This document shows, one piece after another, positions 35,231 to 45,800 of a stretch of 64,000 nt of DNA. Position 1 is the first letter of the stretch, and the number at the start of each line of letters is the position of its first letter. The notes below the pieces were generated by a model that saw nothing but the letters and a program-made list of their open reading frames with translations, made no database searches and was not told the origin of the DNA. Location of the stretch: positions 1 to 64,000 of the forward strand of contig JAHHHC010000018.1 in NCBI GenBank assembly GCA_019359515.1, read 5' to 3'. Source of the DNA: Desmonostoc vinosum HA7617-LM4. GTDB lineage: Bacteria > Cyanobacteriota > Cyanobacteriia > Cyanobacteriales > Nostocaceae. Made by a program: the position numbers and the translations under genes.

Positions 35231-36109
35231 ATGGATTTGCGAGCAATTGGGATTGCTGCTGCTTTGGGTTCTGCTGCTTCCTGGGCGATAGGATCAATCC
35301 TATTTAAACAATTAGGGGAACATATTCCACCTTTAGCAATGACTTTGGCTAAAGGGGCAGTTAGTGTTATTTTGTTAAGCTTAGCTCTAGTTTTTACTGG
35401 TTACAATGACATCCAATCACAGGCGTTAATCCTACTAATATTTAGTGGATTACTAGGTATTAGCTTAGGCGATACTTTCTTTTTTGAAGCTCTGCAAGAT
35501 TTGGGGCCACATGCTCTAGTCATGTTATTAATGATCGGAGAAGTTTTAACTGTATTTTTAGCAGTATTTCTGCTTGGTGAAACGCCAACATTAATTGCAT
35601 GGTTTGGTATTGCCCTAGTTATCTTCGGTATTGGCGTAGTTCTGTCTGCAAAGTTATCAGGAGAAATGCAATTCTCTAAATGGAGAGGAATTGCCTTCGG
35701 ACTTTTATCAGTTTTGTGTATGTCGATATCGATGATTGTTGCTAAGAAAGGCTTAGAATCGGTCTCAACAATCCAAGCAACATTCATTCGCATGTTGTCT
35801 GGAACCACGGGAATACTTTTTTTTGGTACAGTTACCCAACGTCTAGGACGCTGGATGATTCCGTTTCGCGATCGCAATCTAGTTTACTTTTTCTTGGTAT
35901 CAGTGTGCGTCATCACTTTTGGAGGTTTTTGGCTGTCATTGGTGGCAATTAAATATGTAGATGTTTCTGTTGCCAATACATTAGGCTCAACAGAACCTCT
36001 GTTTATTTTACCTTTAGCGGCAATTTTCCTCAAAGAAAAAATTGCTTTTAGATCAGTGCTAGGTACAATACTCACACTAATCGGAATTATTTGTATTTGT
36101 GTAAGTTAA
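35231..36109 (+). CDS. EamA/DMT family transporter
   Basis: The 292-residue protein has two tandem EamA units (about 7-138 and 150-290) and about ten membrane spans. GSAASWAIGSILFKQLGEHI and SLGDTFFFEALQDLGPHALV lie in the first unit; STEPLFILPLAAIFLKEKI lies in the second. DMT transporters of this type often export metabolites or amino-acid derivatives. Its position between the methyltransferase and the HemN-like gene suggests it moves the product or a precursor of this pathway. No ribosome binding site is obvious before the ATG. Confidence 0.85.
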   Translation: MDLRAIGIAAALGSAASWAIGSILFKQLGEHIPPLAMTLAKGAVSVILLSLALVFTGYNDIQSQALILLIFSGLLGISLGDTFFFEALQDLGPHALVMLLMIGEVLTVFLAVFLLGETPTLIAWFGIALVIFGIGVVLSAKLSGEMQFSKWRGIAFGLLSVLCMSISMIVAKKGLESVSTIQATFIRMLSGTTGILFFGTVTQRLGRWMIPFRDRNLVYFFLVSVCVITFGGFWLSLVAIKYVDVSVANTLGSTEPLFILPLAAIFLKEKIAFRSVLGTILTLIGIICICVS

Positions 36110-36315
36110 TGACAGGGCATAGGAAACAGTGACTACCAAGCCACTCACAAGCGATGATTTTTTTAGTAAACAATTGTTTCAGTAATTATTTGCATAATTT
36201 AATTTTTATATTTACCATTTTCAAGATTTTTAAGTTCGTAAATATGGTATTAATACAATAATTATAAGATTTAGTTTCTGGAAAAATTAACTTCTTAAAA
36301 ATAGGAGAAAATTAA

Positions 36316-37767
36316 ATGACAATTGCTCCAAATAAAATCACGAACCGTAAAGAGTTACTAATTGCTAGAGCGAAAGAAAGAGTTGCAGATTTAAAACGAT
36401 TACAAGAGGCAGGATTAATTTGCACTCACGGAGATTTTTTCCCATCCGTGCATTATCCGCCGATCACGATGTATTCTCCGATTACTGAAGAAGAATTATT
36501 TCAGAGTTATACTCTCCCTGAAGATGGGTTATTGGATGTCTATATCCATATTCCATTTTGCCGGCAACGTTGTATTTTCTGCCATTATCCAGTGCAATTA
36601 GGAGAACGAAATCCAGAAAAAGACCAGTACCTAGACGCATTGGAAAAAGAAATGGATCTTTACATGCGGCGGTTAGGAATTGACAAAATTAAAGCTAGAT
36701 CAATTCTGGTAGGAGGAGGAACACCAACTTATCTAAGTTTAGAGCAATTAGATAAGTTTTTAAATTTCTTTGTGCAACGGGTAGATTTATCAACTTGCAC
36801 TCAATTTAACTACGATGTTGATCCCGTAACCCTAATTGGTGAAGAAGGTAGAGAGAGATTACGCTTAATGCGTTCTTATGGTGTTGATCGTCTCACCATA
36901 GGATCTCAATCTTTGAATGCAGATACCCTCAAGAAAATGAATCGTCATCACGGCGTCAAGGAGATACTAGAATCTATTGAAAATGCCAAGGAGTTTGGCT
37001 ATCAAGTCAATATAGAATTCATTTTTGGCTATCCTGGGCAAACTTTAGATAACTGGATTGAAGTCATGGAACATGCCGTGTCTTTAGGAACAGAAGAAAT
37101 CCAGTTATATCGACTGAAAATTGAAGCTTATGGAGATTTTCAAGGCCCAATTAAACGCTTGAGCGAAAGACAACCAGATGAATTACCAACTGTCGAAGAA
37201 ACCTTGATGATGAAACAGTTGGCAATCGATATTTTGAATGAACATGGTTATCATGAAAATCTCCGTCGAGTATTTACAAAAGAACGCAAACATTACTCTC
37301 ACTATGCTGATAATCAGTGCTGCGGATTGTTAGATCAGGTGGGATTTGGTTTGACAGCTTTTAGTAGTCTCAGAGATAGATTTATACTCAACACACAAGA
37401 TTTTGACGAATATTACTCTATGATTGCGGCGGGAAAAATGCCAATCAATAGAGGTATAGTCAGAAATCAAGAAGAACAAATGCGATGGGCGATTATTCTG
37501 CCTTTAAAGAATCGAACTGTGTGGAAAAGTTACTTTGAAAAAGTCACAGGTGGAGTCTCCCTGAATCACGTTTTCCGTAACAAAATTGAAAATCTGAAAT
37601 CTTTTGGATTAATTGTTGAAGATGAGCAAAAAATTGAATTAACAAAACTTGGTGCATTCTTTGCTGATGAAGTTGTACAACAATTTCATCACTCTGATTA
37701 TGCTCCTTTCTCCCGCGATGAATATGCCCAAGGACTTTTGTATCCTTATAATAACTGTGAAGCATGA
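36316..37767 (+). CDS. HemN-like radical SAM protein
   Basis: The 483-residue protein has the cluster motif CRQRCIFC (C82, C86, C89), then GGGTPTYL (about 134-141) and the HemN-type ITIGSQS-like stretch (LTIGSQSLN). The HemN C-terminal domain occupies about 370-475. Residue 90 is His rather than the next Cys-rich element of true HemN. AGGAGA precedes the ATG by about 10 bases. HemN-like proteins include coproporphyrinogen dehydrogenase, HemW, ChuW/HutW haem enzymes and class C radical SAM methylases/cyclopropanases. Next to a methyltransferase, an exporter and a HydE-like enzyme, a biosynthetic role is more likely than haem synthesis. A GGGAATA repeat follows the stop. Confidence 0.8.
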   Translation: MTIAPNKITNRKELLIARAKERVADLKRLQEAGLICTHGDFFPSVHYPPITMYSPITEEELFQSYTLPEDGLLDVYIHIPFCRQRCIFCHYPVQLGERNPEKDQYLDALEKEMDLYMRRLGIDKIKARSILVGGGTPTYLSLEQLDKFLNFFVQRVDLSTCTQFNYDVDPVTLIGEEGRERLRLMRSYGVDRLTIGSQSLNADTLKKMNRHHGVKEILESIENAKEFGYQVNIEFIFGYPGQTLDNWIEVMEHAVSLGTEEIQLYRLKIEAYGDFQGPIKRLSERQPDELPTVEETLMMKQLAIDILNEHGYHENLRRVFTKERKHYSHYADNQCCGLLDQVGFGLTAFSSLRDRFILNTQDFDEYYSMIAAGKMPINRGIVRNQEEQMRWAIILPLKNRTVWKSYFEKVTGGVSLNHVFRNKIENLKSFGLIVEDEQKIELTKLGAFFADEVVQQFHHSDYAPFSRDEYAQGLLYPYNNCEA

Positions 37768-37846
37768 TGGGGAATAGGGAATAGGGAACAATTTATTATT
37801 CAAAAACTCTCCGTGTCCCCTTCTGTGTCTTTCGTCGCGATCGCTT

Positions 37847-39397
37847 TCAACTAGCTGAAGGAGAAATCAAAGTAAATCCTTCAGCTGTACCTAAAGCTGG
37901 ATGATCAAGTAAATTTACTTGTTGTATGGTTGCATGATCTAACAACAAGTAATTCTTACTTGTTCCCATTTGTTGTAAAACAGGTACTGTTACAGGGATA
38001 ACTTGACAGTCGCAATAAAAATCTAAACTAGGACGAGCATATGCAAATGAAGTGTATATCTTTGTTCCTGGTGGGGTGTGGGTGCGAATTAATGTGGCAA
38101 CTGGCTTAACTGCAAAGTTTTCATTTAATTCCCAAATCCAAGATTGCGAACTCATCAACAGGGCTAAAACTAAATACATTCCAGAAAATAAAACTAAAAT
38201 AAATCGGCGATCGCACTGTAAAATTAACCATGCCACGATGCCCATACTTACCACCAAAACACTGCTCATCACAATTAAAACAGGCTCAGGATTAGTAACA
38301 AAAAAGTAAACACAACTCCCTAAACCCGCGATCGCTATTACACAAAAAAATATCACCAAAATTCGGTTTTTCAAGTAACCTTGTTGCCAAACTTCACTCA
38401 AACTCGCACCAATTGCCAACGCTAAAAATGGGTATACAGGCATGATATACCAAGGGAGTTTTGTTCTCATTAAAGAGATAGTTCCCAAGTAAACAATTGT
38501 ACCTATAAGAATTAGACAGCCCCAACCAGCATGACGTTTTTTCCCAGCTAAATAAAATCCTCCCGGCAAAAATAAGATCCAGGGAAAACTATATTTAATT
38601 AACTCAATTAAATAATACCAAGGAGGGCCACTATTGCCTTCAACAGGTTGCACAAGCCGCTCAAAGGTTTGTGCTTGCAAATTAACCTGGAAAAAATCAT
38701 TTCCATAATGTTGCCATTGAGCTATATACCAAGTAGCCGCCGGGGCATTTCCTAAAAATATTCCTATCCATAAATAGGGAGTTTTCAATAAAATTAATTG
38801 CCGATTTGCCAGTAGAAATAAACAAGCGATCGCTCCTAGCAATAAAACTATCATTCCCTTGGTTAAAGTAATTAACCCTAAACAAAATCCCACACCCAAA
38901 GCATATTTTTGATTCTGACGCGCTTTTAAAAGACAAAATAACAAAAGTAAAAAAAAGGTAATCATCGCACCATCCAGCATTGCTAGGCGTCCGTGACGCA
39001 CCACAGGCAACAATGTTAAGTAAACTAAAGCAGCAAACAAAGCTGGTAAACTTTGGTTAAAAAGCAAACGCCCAACTAAGTAAAGCAAAGGCACTCCCAA
39101 AGCGGTTAATACTGCACCAGGTAAACGTGTTGTCCATTCACTCACGCCTCCTACAGAGTAAGTCCAAGCAATTAATAAATGGATTAGAGGCGGTTTATTA
39201 TGATATGGTTCACCGCCTAAAGTAGGGTAAAGCCAATGCATTGAACCAATTGGGGCACGCCAAATTTCTCGTGCCACCTGTGCGACAGTACCTTCATCCC
39301 AGTCTCGTAAGGGGGAATTTCCTAAAAAAATCAACCACAAAATTAAAGAACCTACAACTAAGCCTAATAACCAATATTTTTCTGGGAGTAAACGCAT
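37847..39397 (-). CDS. ArnT/GT39-like glycosyltransferase
   Basis: The 516-residue polytopic protein has the GT-C loop signature NSPLRDWDEGTVAQVAREI (the Asp-x-Glu of PMT/ArnT), followed by HNKPPLIHLLIAW and about a dozen hydrophobic segments, with a short periplasmic-type C-terminal domain. Such enzymes transfer sugar from a polyprenyl-phosphate donor to lipid or protein. It is divergent from the polyprenyl-phosphate GT2 gene at 39615, which could make its donor. Acceptor unknown. Confidence 0.85.
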   Translation of the reverse strand: MRLLPEKYWLLGLVVGSLILWLIFLGNSPLRDWDEGTVAQVAREIWRAPIGSMHWLYPTLGGEPYHNKPPLIHLLIAWTYSVGGVSEWTTRLPGAVLTALGVPLLYLVGRLLFNQSLPALFAALVYLTLLPVVRHGRLAMLDGAMITFFLLLLFCLLKARQNQKYALGVGFCLGLITLTKGMIVLLLGAIACLFLLANRQLILLKTPYLWIGIFLGNAPAATWYIAQWQHYGNDFFQVNLQAQTFERLVQPVEGNSGPPWYYLIELIKYSFPWILFLPGGFYLAGKKRHAGWGCLILIGTIVYLGTISLMRTKLPWYIMPVYPFLALAIGASLSEVWQQGYLKNRILVIFFCVIAIAGLGSCVYFFVTNPEPVLIVMSSVLVVSMGIVAWLILQCDRRFILVLFSGMYLVLALLMSSQSWIWELNENFAVKPVATLIRTHTPPGTKIYTSFAYARPSLDFYCDCQVIPVTVPVLQQMGTSKNYLLLDHATIQQVNLLDHPALGTAEGFTLISPSAS

Positions 39398-39614
39398 ATC
39401 TGAAATTGGGATAATCTTTTATTAATAATTGAATTCATACATATTTTCAACTTTTGCTCAAAGTCGGGAATTTAAACATAGGCAATTTTCACAAATCAAA
39501 TAGAAATAATATAGAACTCCTATTTGATTTGGTGAAAAAACTTCGGATACCTAATTTTCTACTCCCTACTCCCTACTCCCCATTCCCTACTCCCTGTCTA
39601 CACAAATAATTATC

Positions 39615-40577
39615 GTGACTCAGCCAATTTACTCTTTAGTAATTCCCATTTATAACGAAGAAGAAAATATCCCCGAAATGTACCGTCGTCTAAATAATGT
39701 CATGGCACAGTTAGATGGCGAGGTTGAATTGATTTTAATTGATGATGGTAGCCGCGATCGCTCTTTAAATTTGATCCGCGAACTCCACCATCGTGATAGT
39801 CGGGTGCGTTATCTCAGTTTGGCTCGAAATTTTGGTCATCAAATTGCAGTCACAGCAGGACTTAACTTTGTGCAAGGTAAATGTGCGATCGTCATGGATG
39901 CTGATCTCCAAGATCCGCCAGAGCTAATTTTAACGATGATCGAAAAATGGCAACAAGACTATCAAGTAGTATACGCTCAGCGCTTATCTCGCAAACGAGA
40001 AAGCTGGCCCAAACGCTTTACCGCCTACGCTTTTTATCGCATCCTGCGGCGGTTGGCTAATGTCGATATACCCAGTGATACGGGGGACTTCTGCTTGATG
40101 GATCGCCAAGTAGTAGATATCCTCAATACAATGCCAGAACGTAACCGCTACATTCGCGGCTTACGAGCTTGGATAGGTTTTCGCCAAACTGCTGTACTCT
40201 TTGAAAGAAACCCGCGTTTTGCTGGAAAAGTCAAGTACACCTTCGGTAAGTCTTGGGCTTTAGCAGTCGATGGAATTATTTCTTTCTCGACTGTTCCTTT
40301 AAAACTAGCAACTTACATCGGGTTACTCTCCGCTGGAATAGCTTTATTGATGATATTACTAGTGTTGTATTGGCGTTTATTTGATCCGGTATCTCCCTTA
40401 ATCGGCTACACATTAATTACGATCGCCATGTTTTTCTTAGGATCTGTACAATTACTCTGTGTTGGCATCTTAGGCGAGTATATCGGCCGCATCTATGAAG
40501 AGGTTAAAGGTCGCCCTATCTATACTTTAAAGGAAACAGGAGGTTTTATTAAAGAATCAGAAATTAAAACAAAGTGA
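39615..40577 (+). CDS. Polyprenyl-phosphate glycosyltransferase (GT2, DPM1/GtrB type)
   Basis: The 320-residue protein begins at GTG. It has a GT2 domain (about 1-225) with [18 protein letters not shown], the DDGSRD acidic motif, the [10 protein letters not shown] metal site and [17 protein letters not shown]. Two C-terminal membrane spans follow (about 230-290), with the family end [18 protein letters not shown]. This arrangement makes a polyprenyl-phosphate sugar from a nucleotide sugar on the cytoplasmic face. It is divergently paired with the GT39 gene, and the two plausibly form a donor-transferase couple. Confidence 0.93.
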   Translation: MTQPIYSLVIPIYNEEENIPEMYRRLNNVMAQLDGEVELILIDDGSRDRSLNLIRELHHRDSRVRYLSLARNFGHQIAVTAGLNFVQGKCAIVMDADLQDPPELILTMIEKWQQDYQVVYAQRLSRKRESWPKRFTAYAFYRILRRLANVDIPSDTGDFCLMDRQVVDILNTMPERNRYIRGLRAWIGFRQTAVLFERNPRFAGKVKYTFGKSWALAVDGIISFSTVPLKLATYIGLLSAGIALLMILLVLYWRLFDPVSPLIGYTLITIAMFFLGSVQLLCVGILGEYIGRIYEEVKGRPIYTLKETGGFIKESEIKTK

Positions 40578-41863
40578 AAGTAATACCCAAATGTTAAGTA
40601 CAAAAAAATACTTTTACATAAGAAAAAACGTAAATTTTTGTCAGAAGATCCAAAATTAGCACATATTGTGAGTAACCTGTTAAGATTTGGCTAATATATT
40701 GTGATCAACTACCGTATTTATACGCTAACAATATATGTAAAACTGTAATATTTATGATGTATAACCTCAGATTAAGTGAGGCCAACCATAAAACAATACA
40801 GATAAAGCTATGGCGTTGCTGAATCTAGGGATGAATCTTGTAAGGTGGGTCAAAAAGCCCGCCTTAAAAGCCAAGGGACGGGTGGCGAGACGCCCATCCG
40901 ACAAAATCAATTAAATCATCCCGCAAATATGCAACACCAGATAAAGCTATGAGCAATACAGATTAAGATAGCAGTCTGCTTTGATTTCTGTTAGCCTAGC
41001 TTGGCGTAGCCTACTGACTTGCGTAGGCAGGGAGCAGAAAAAGAGAGTACAAGAATACTGAGCTTTGTCAAAAATCAAATAGGATTCTTGTACAAGAGTA
41101 TCAAAAACAGCACTAAAATATTGATAAAATTATCTTTGGCGGATTAGCCAAGCTATCTAGGTTGACGAATAAATGCCTGTTGACAAAGAGAAACTATATT
41201 AAGTAGATTTTCGTCTATCTCTTAAATAGAAAACAAAAAACGATATTAAGTTAAGTTAAAAATTTAACTTTTTCTTAAAAAGTAAGCAGAGGTCACAAGC
41301 AGTAGAATATAACTTATTAACTATGAAACTAACAGTTTATTAACCTTTTTAATTATGTGCATTATCCCTTATGAATAGTGTAAGTATAATAACTCGCTAA
41401 TTAACTAGCCTACTTAATTGGTAAAATTTCAAAGTCTTGAATAAGACCTGTTAGGGGATCAAAGCTTCATTATCGATTAGCGGAAAGACTAGAGAAAACA
41501 ATCAATTATCAGCTGTTCAGTAGCCAGGTTTATCGAGGTGTGGTTAATTACCTAATTGCACTCCTGCCTCAAGCTAGCGGTAGTAATATACAGATGCAAA
41601 CCTTAGTTTTCGTGAGTATGTAATAGAAATTAAATAGATTAAACAGTACCAAATATTGTCCAGACTGCGATCGCTCCAAGCTAGATCATATAAGCTTAAG
41701 TTAAACCTATATAATCTATCTTTCCAGTTACAAAGCTTCTGTTAATCTCTATACTAACTTTGAGAATTATCAGGGTAACTGAGTATCCAAGTATATAGAA
41801 AAGTGTGTCATCAAATACCGTCAGAACCACAGATGGAGGTTCGACCCTTGAAGGAGCTATGAA
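40578..41863. other. Long AT-rich intergenic region with a MITE
   Basis: Apart from the 127-bp element at 40812-40938 no gene is supported. The end carries AAGGAG at about 41850, the ribosome binding site of the next gene. A 1.3-kb gap of this size could hide a small RNA, but no clear structure was seen. Confidence 0.5.
40812..40938. mobile_element. 127-bp MITE with perfect 12-bp target duplication
   Basis: The element starts GGCGTTGCTGAATCTAGGGA and ends in a diverged inverted copy whose outward reading is GGTGTTGCATATTTGCGGGA. It is flanked by AGATAAAGCTAT at 40800-40811 and again at 40939-40950. It has an internal GGCG/CGCC hairpin and no coding capacity. A target duplication of this length is typical of some IS4-family groups. 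The perfect flanks suggest a fairly recent insertion. Confidence 0.8.
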
Positions 41864-42781
41864 GTGGAAAACAAAAAGTCGTTTCTTTGGTCTCCAGGAA
41901 TATTAGTTGGACTGCTTGCCTTAGGTGGTAGTTTAAGCCTTGGCTTTATGACATTAATCAAGCCAATTGCCTCAGAGGCTCAAAGCAAACATCTTCAAAG
42001 TCAACAAAATATAGATATAGATATAGTCCCGAAATTAGGAACTCAGCAACGCCTTGAATCCTTTAGAGCCGCGATGCTTTCAACTTGGCAACAAGAAGCA
42101 CAAGCAAAAGGCTTTGGTTATCCTGTGCCGGCAAGCTTTCAAGGTGCAATAATTAAGTCGGCAAAACTCACTCAAGGTCAAAAAGCGATCGCTCTCACCT
42201 TTGATGATGGCCCATGGCCTGAGACAACAGCACAAGTACTAGATGTCCTCAAAGCCAACAATATCAAAGGAACATTTTTTGTCGTTGGGCGGAACCTCAA
42301 AAATTACCCAGAATTAGGCAAGCGGATTGTGGCTGAAGGTCACGTCATCGCCAACCATACTTGGAATCACTGGTATCATTTCTTTAACCAACAAGCAGCC
42401 GCTTTTGAAATTGAAAGCACAACAAACTTAATTTATCAAGTCACAGGTGCGAAAACAACTCTGTTCCGACCACCTGGAGGAATGATGCACAATGGATTAG
42501 TTGCCTACGCCAAAGGCCAAAAATATACCGTAGTCATGTGGTCAGCCGACTCCATAGATTACAAGCTGCCCACTGTACCAAGATTAGTCCATAACGTCGT
42601 CAAAGATTCCAAACCCGGTGGGATTGTCCTCATGCATGATGGCGGAGGTAATCGTTCCAGAACTGTACAAGCCCTTCCACAAATTATTAGCACCTTCAAA
42701 AAACAAGGTTACAGCTTTGTAACTATTCCAGAACTTTTAGAAATGCAAGCTAAAGACGAAATGATTGCTAATAAAAAATAA
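41864..42781 (+). CDS. NodB-domain polysaccharide deacetylase
   Basis: The GTG-started 305-residue protein has an N-terminal membrane anchor or signal (about 10-34) and a NodB domain (about 105-285). Motifs: TFDDGP (D114, D115), HTWNH (H165, H169), RPPGG and the C-terminal LMHDGGG. These are the metal-binding and catalytic motifs of carbohydrate esterase family 4. The enzyme acts outside the cytoplasmic membrane on N-acetylated polysaccharide, such as peptidoglycan or an exopolysaccharide. AAGGAG lies about 10 bases upstream. It stands alone after a long gap. Confidence 0.92.
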   Translation: MENKKSFLWSPGILVGLLALGGSLSLGFMTLIKPIASEAQSKHLQSQQNIDIDIVPKLGTQQRLESFRAAMLSTWQQEAQAKGFGYPVPASFQGAIIKSAKLTQGQKAIALTFDDGPWPETTAQVLDVLKANNIKGTFFVVGRNLKNYPELGKRIVAEGHVIANHTWNHWYHFFNQQAAAFEIESTTNLIYQVTGAKTTLFRPPGGMMHNGLVAYAKGQKYTVVMWSADSIDYKLPTVPRLVHNVVKDSKPGGIVLMHDGGGNRSRTVQALPQIISTFKKQGYSFVTIPELLEMQAKDEMIANKK

Positions 42782-42857
42782 CAATTGTCATTAGTCACTA
42801 GTCATTTGTATTGACACAAGGCAACTAATATTAGATACGAAATTGTCGTAAATAATA

Positions 42858-42881
42858 AGGGCACAACAACCGTTATGCCCT
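42858..42881 (-). terminator. Terminator after the glutamate synthase gene
   Basis: Read on the minus strand, AGGGCA (42881-42876) pairs with TGCCCT (42863-42858), followed by a TTATTATTT tract. It sits 14 bases beyond the gltB stop. Confidence 0.65.
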
Positions 42882-42894
42882 CATGAATCAACTA

Positions 42895-45800
42895 TTAAAC
42901 AGGACTTAGCTGTTTTTTGTGAGAATTAGCTTCAGGACTATCAGCCTCAGAAGGCGGCACCATTTGCCAAAACTTAGGTAGATATTCTTGCCAGTTTTGT
43001 AAAATCTGCTGCGCCTTTGGTGAACCAGTGCGATCGCAATGAGTTTTAATTAATTCTTGCAACTGCTTTTCACCTGCTTCCGTCTCCACTCGCTGAATTT
43101 TGACAATTTCCGGGTTAACTAACTCTGCGAAATTGCCGTCTTCATCTAAAAAGTATGCCAAGCCGCCAGTCATACCTGCGCCAACATTGCGTCCAACTTT
43201 CCCCAAGACGACAATCACGCCCCCAGTCATATACTCACAGCAATGATCGCCAGCACCTTCAATCACGGCTACACCCTTGGAGTTACGCACCGCAAAGCGT
43301 TCTCCCGCCAAACCGTTGGCAAATAACACTCCCCCAGTAGCACCATAAAGACAAGTATTGCCAACAATCACATTTTGTGATGTTTCATAGGTAGCATTCG
43401 CTGGGGGTTTGATGATGATTTCACCACCATGCATCCCCTTACCTACGTAGTCGTTGGCTTCTCCTGCCAGGGTGAGAATCACACCACCCAAGTTGAAAGC
43501 GCCAAAGCTTTGTCCAACACTACCTGTGAAGTTGAGATTAATTTGCCCTTCAAAGTCGCTATCGCCATACTTAGAAGCGATCGCACCAGCTAACCTAGCA
43601 CCGACAGTTCGATCAGTATTAGCTATCGCTAAAGTCTTCGTCACAGCAGCTTGATTGTCGATAGCTGCTTTAATTTCTGGATCTGCAAGCAATTGATCAT
43701 CCAAAACCACGCCGTTGCTGTGGACTTCTTCATGCACCAACCAGCCACGGTTTTCTTTGGTATCTGGGAGTTGCAGCAAGCAGTTAAGATTTAATGATTG
43801 CGTTTTGGTGAGTTTCACATCTGGGCGCACTTTTAATAAGTCTGCACGCCCAATCAGTTCTGATAAAGAACGATAGCCAAGCTGTGCTAACAAACTCCGC
43901 ACTTCTTCGGCAATGAAGTAGAAGAAGTTGACGACGTGTTCCGGTATCCCGGTAAACCGTTCGCGGAGTTCTGCTTTTTGCGTAGCGACACCCTTGGGAC
44001 AGGTATTAAGGTGACAAACCCGCGCCATAATACAGCCTTCCGCAATCATGGCGATGGAACCGAAGCCGAATTCTTCACCACCCATCAACGCACTCATCAC
44101 CACATCCCAGCCACTTTTTAGTCCGCCATCGACGCGCAGAATGACGCGATCGCGCAAACTATTATTCATCAAGACGCGGTGTACTTCGCTTAAACCCAAC
44201 TCCCAAGGTGAACCGGCGTGTTTAATTGAACTGAGTGGCGATGCCCCTGTACCACCATCATGACCGGAGATTTGAATGATATCAGCGTTGGCTTTCGCTA
44301 CACCTGCGGCGATCGTTCCGATGCCAATTTCGGCAACCAATTTCACCGATACTTGCGCTTTCGGGTTGATTTGGTGCAGGTCAAAAATCAACTGTGCTAA
44401 GTCTTCAATGGAGTAGATATCATGGTGTGGTGGTGGTGAAATTAAGGTAACACCAGGCTTAGAACGCCTTAACATCGCAATATAAGGACTGACTTTCGGC
44501 CCTGGTAGTTGTCCACCTTCCCCAGGTTTTGCACCTTGGGCAATTTTGATTTCAATTTGCCTAGCGCTAACTAAATACTCTGGTGTGACACCAAAGCGCC
44601 CCGATGCAACTTGTTTGATCGCACTAGAAGCTGTATCACCATTCCGCAATCCTTTGAGGTGCGGTAGGGTGGGTGAGTGACCAGACTCATCGACATCATT
44701 CAGCCGTTTGTATCTAACTGGATCTTCGCCACCTTCCCCAGAATTTGATTTACCACCGATGCGGTTCATAGCGATCGCTAAAATTTCATGAGCTTCTCTT
44801 GACAAAGCACCCAAAGACATGCCACCTGTGCAGAAGCGTTGAAAAATATCTGCGACTGATTCTACTTCTTCTAGGGGAATGGGCGAGCGATCGCTTTGGA
44901 AATCGAGTAAATCACGCAATGCTGTGATTGGTCTGTTTTGCAGATGTTTTTTGTAGACTTCGTAATGGTCGTATTTCTTGCCATCAATCGCTTTATGTAG
45001 CGCCTTCACCAATTCTGGGCTATTCATGTGATACTCACCGCCGGGACGGTACTGCACAAAGCCCAAGTTTTCTAGCTTTTTCGTATTCAGTTCTGGGAAA
45101 GCTTTGCTATGGAAAGATAGTATCTCAACCGCCAGTTCTTTGACACTCAAACCACCAATCCGAGAAGTTGTACCCCTAAATCCTAAATCTAATAAATCTC
45201 CACCAATGCCTATAGCTTCAAAGATTTGTGCTGCTTGGTAGCTGGAGAGTAAAGAAATTCCCATTTTGGAGAGAATTTTTAACAAACCCGACTCTACAGC
45301 TTTGCGATAATTTCTTAAAGCTTGCTCTAAGGTAAGGTTAGGAATCTTCTCCAAATCCATTAACTTTTGGGTTTTGGAATCATGCCACCAATCGCGTACC
45401 GTATCCAAAGCCATGTAAGGGCAAACTGCACCAGCACCATAGCCAATCAGACAAGCAAAGTGATGTGTACTCCAGCATTGTGCAGTATCAATCACCAGGG
45501 ATGTCTTCATCCGCAATCCCTCACGAATTAGGTGATGATGTACAGCACCTATAGCTAACAGTGGTGGAATGTAACTGTATTCTGCACTGATCCCATCCCC
45601 TGTGCGATCGCTCAATATTAAAATCTTCGCACCTGCTCGCACAGACTCAGCTGCTTGTGCTTGTAAAGACTCCACTGCTGCTTTGAGTCCTTCTGGGCCA
45701 TTGGCGATTGTAAACAGAGTTGACAACTCAGCCGTGGCAAATCCTGACAGTTTCACAACTTCTAATTCTGCCTCTGTTAACAGTGGCGATTCGAGTTTTA

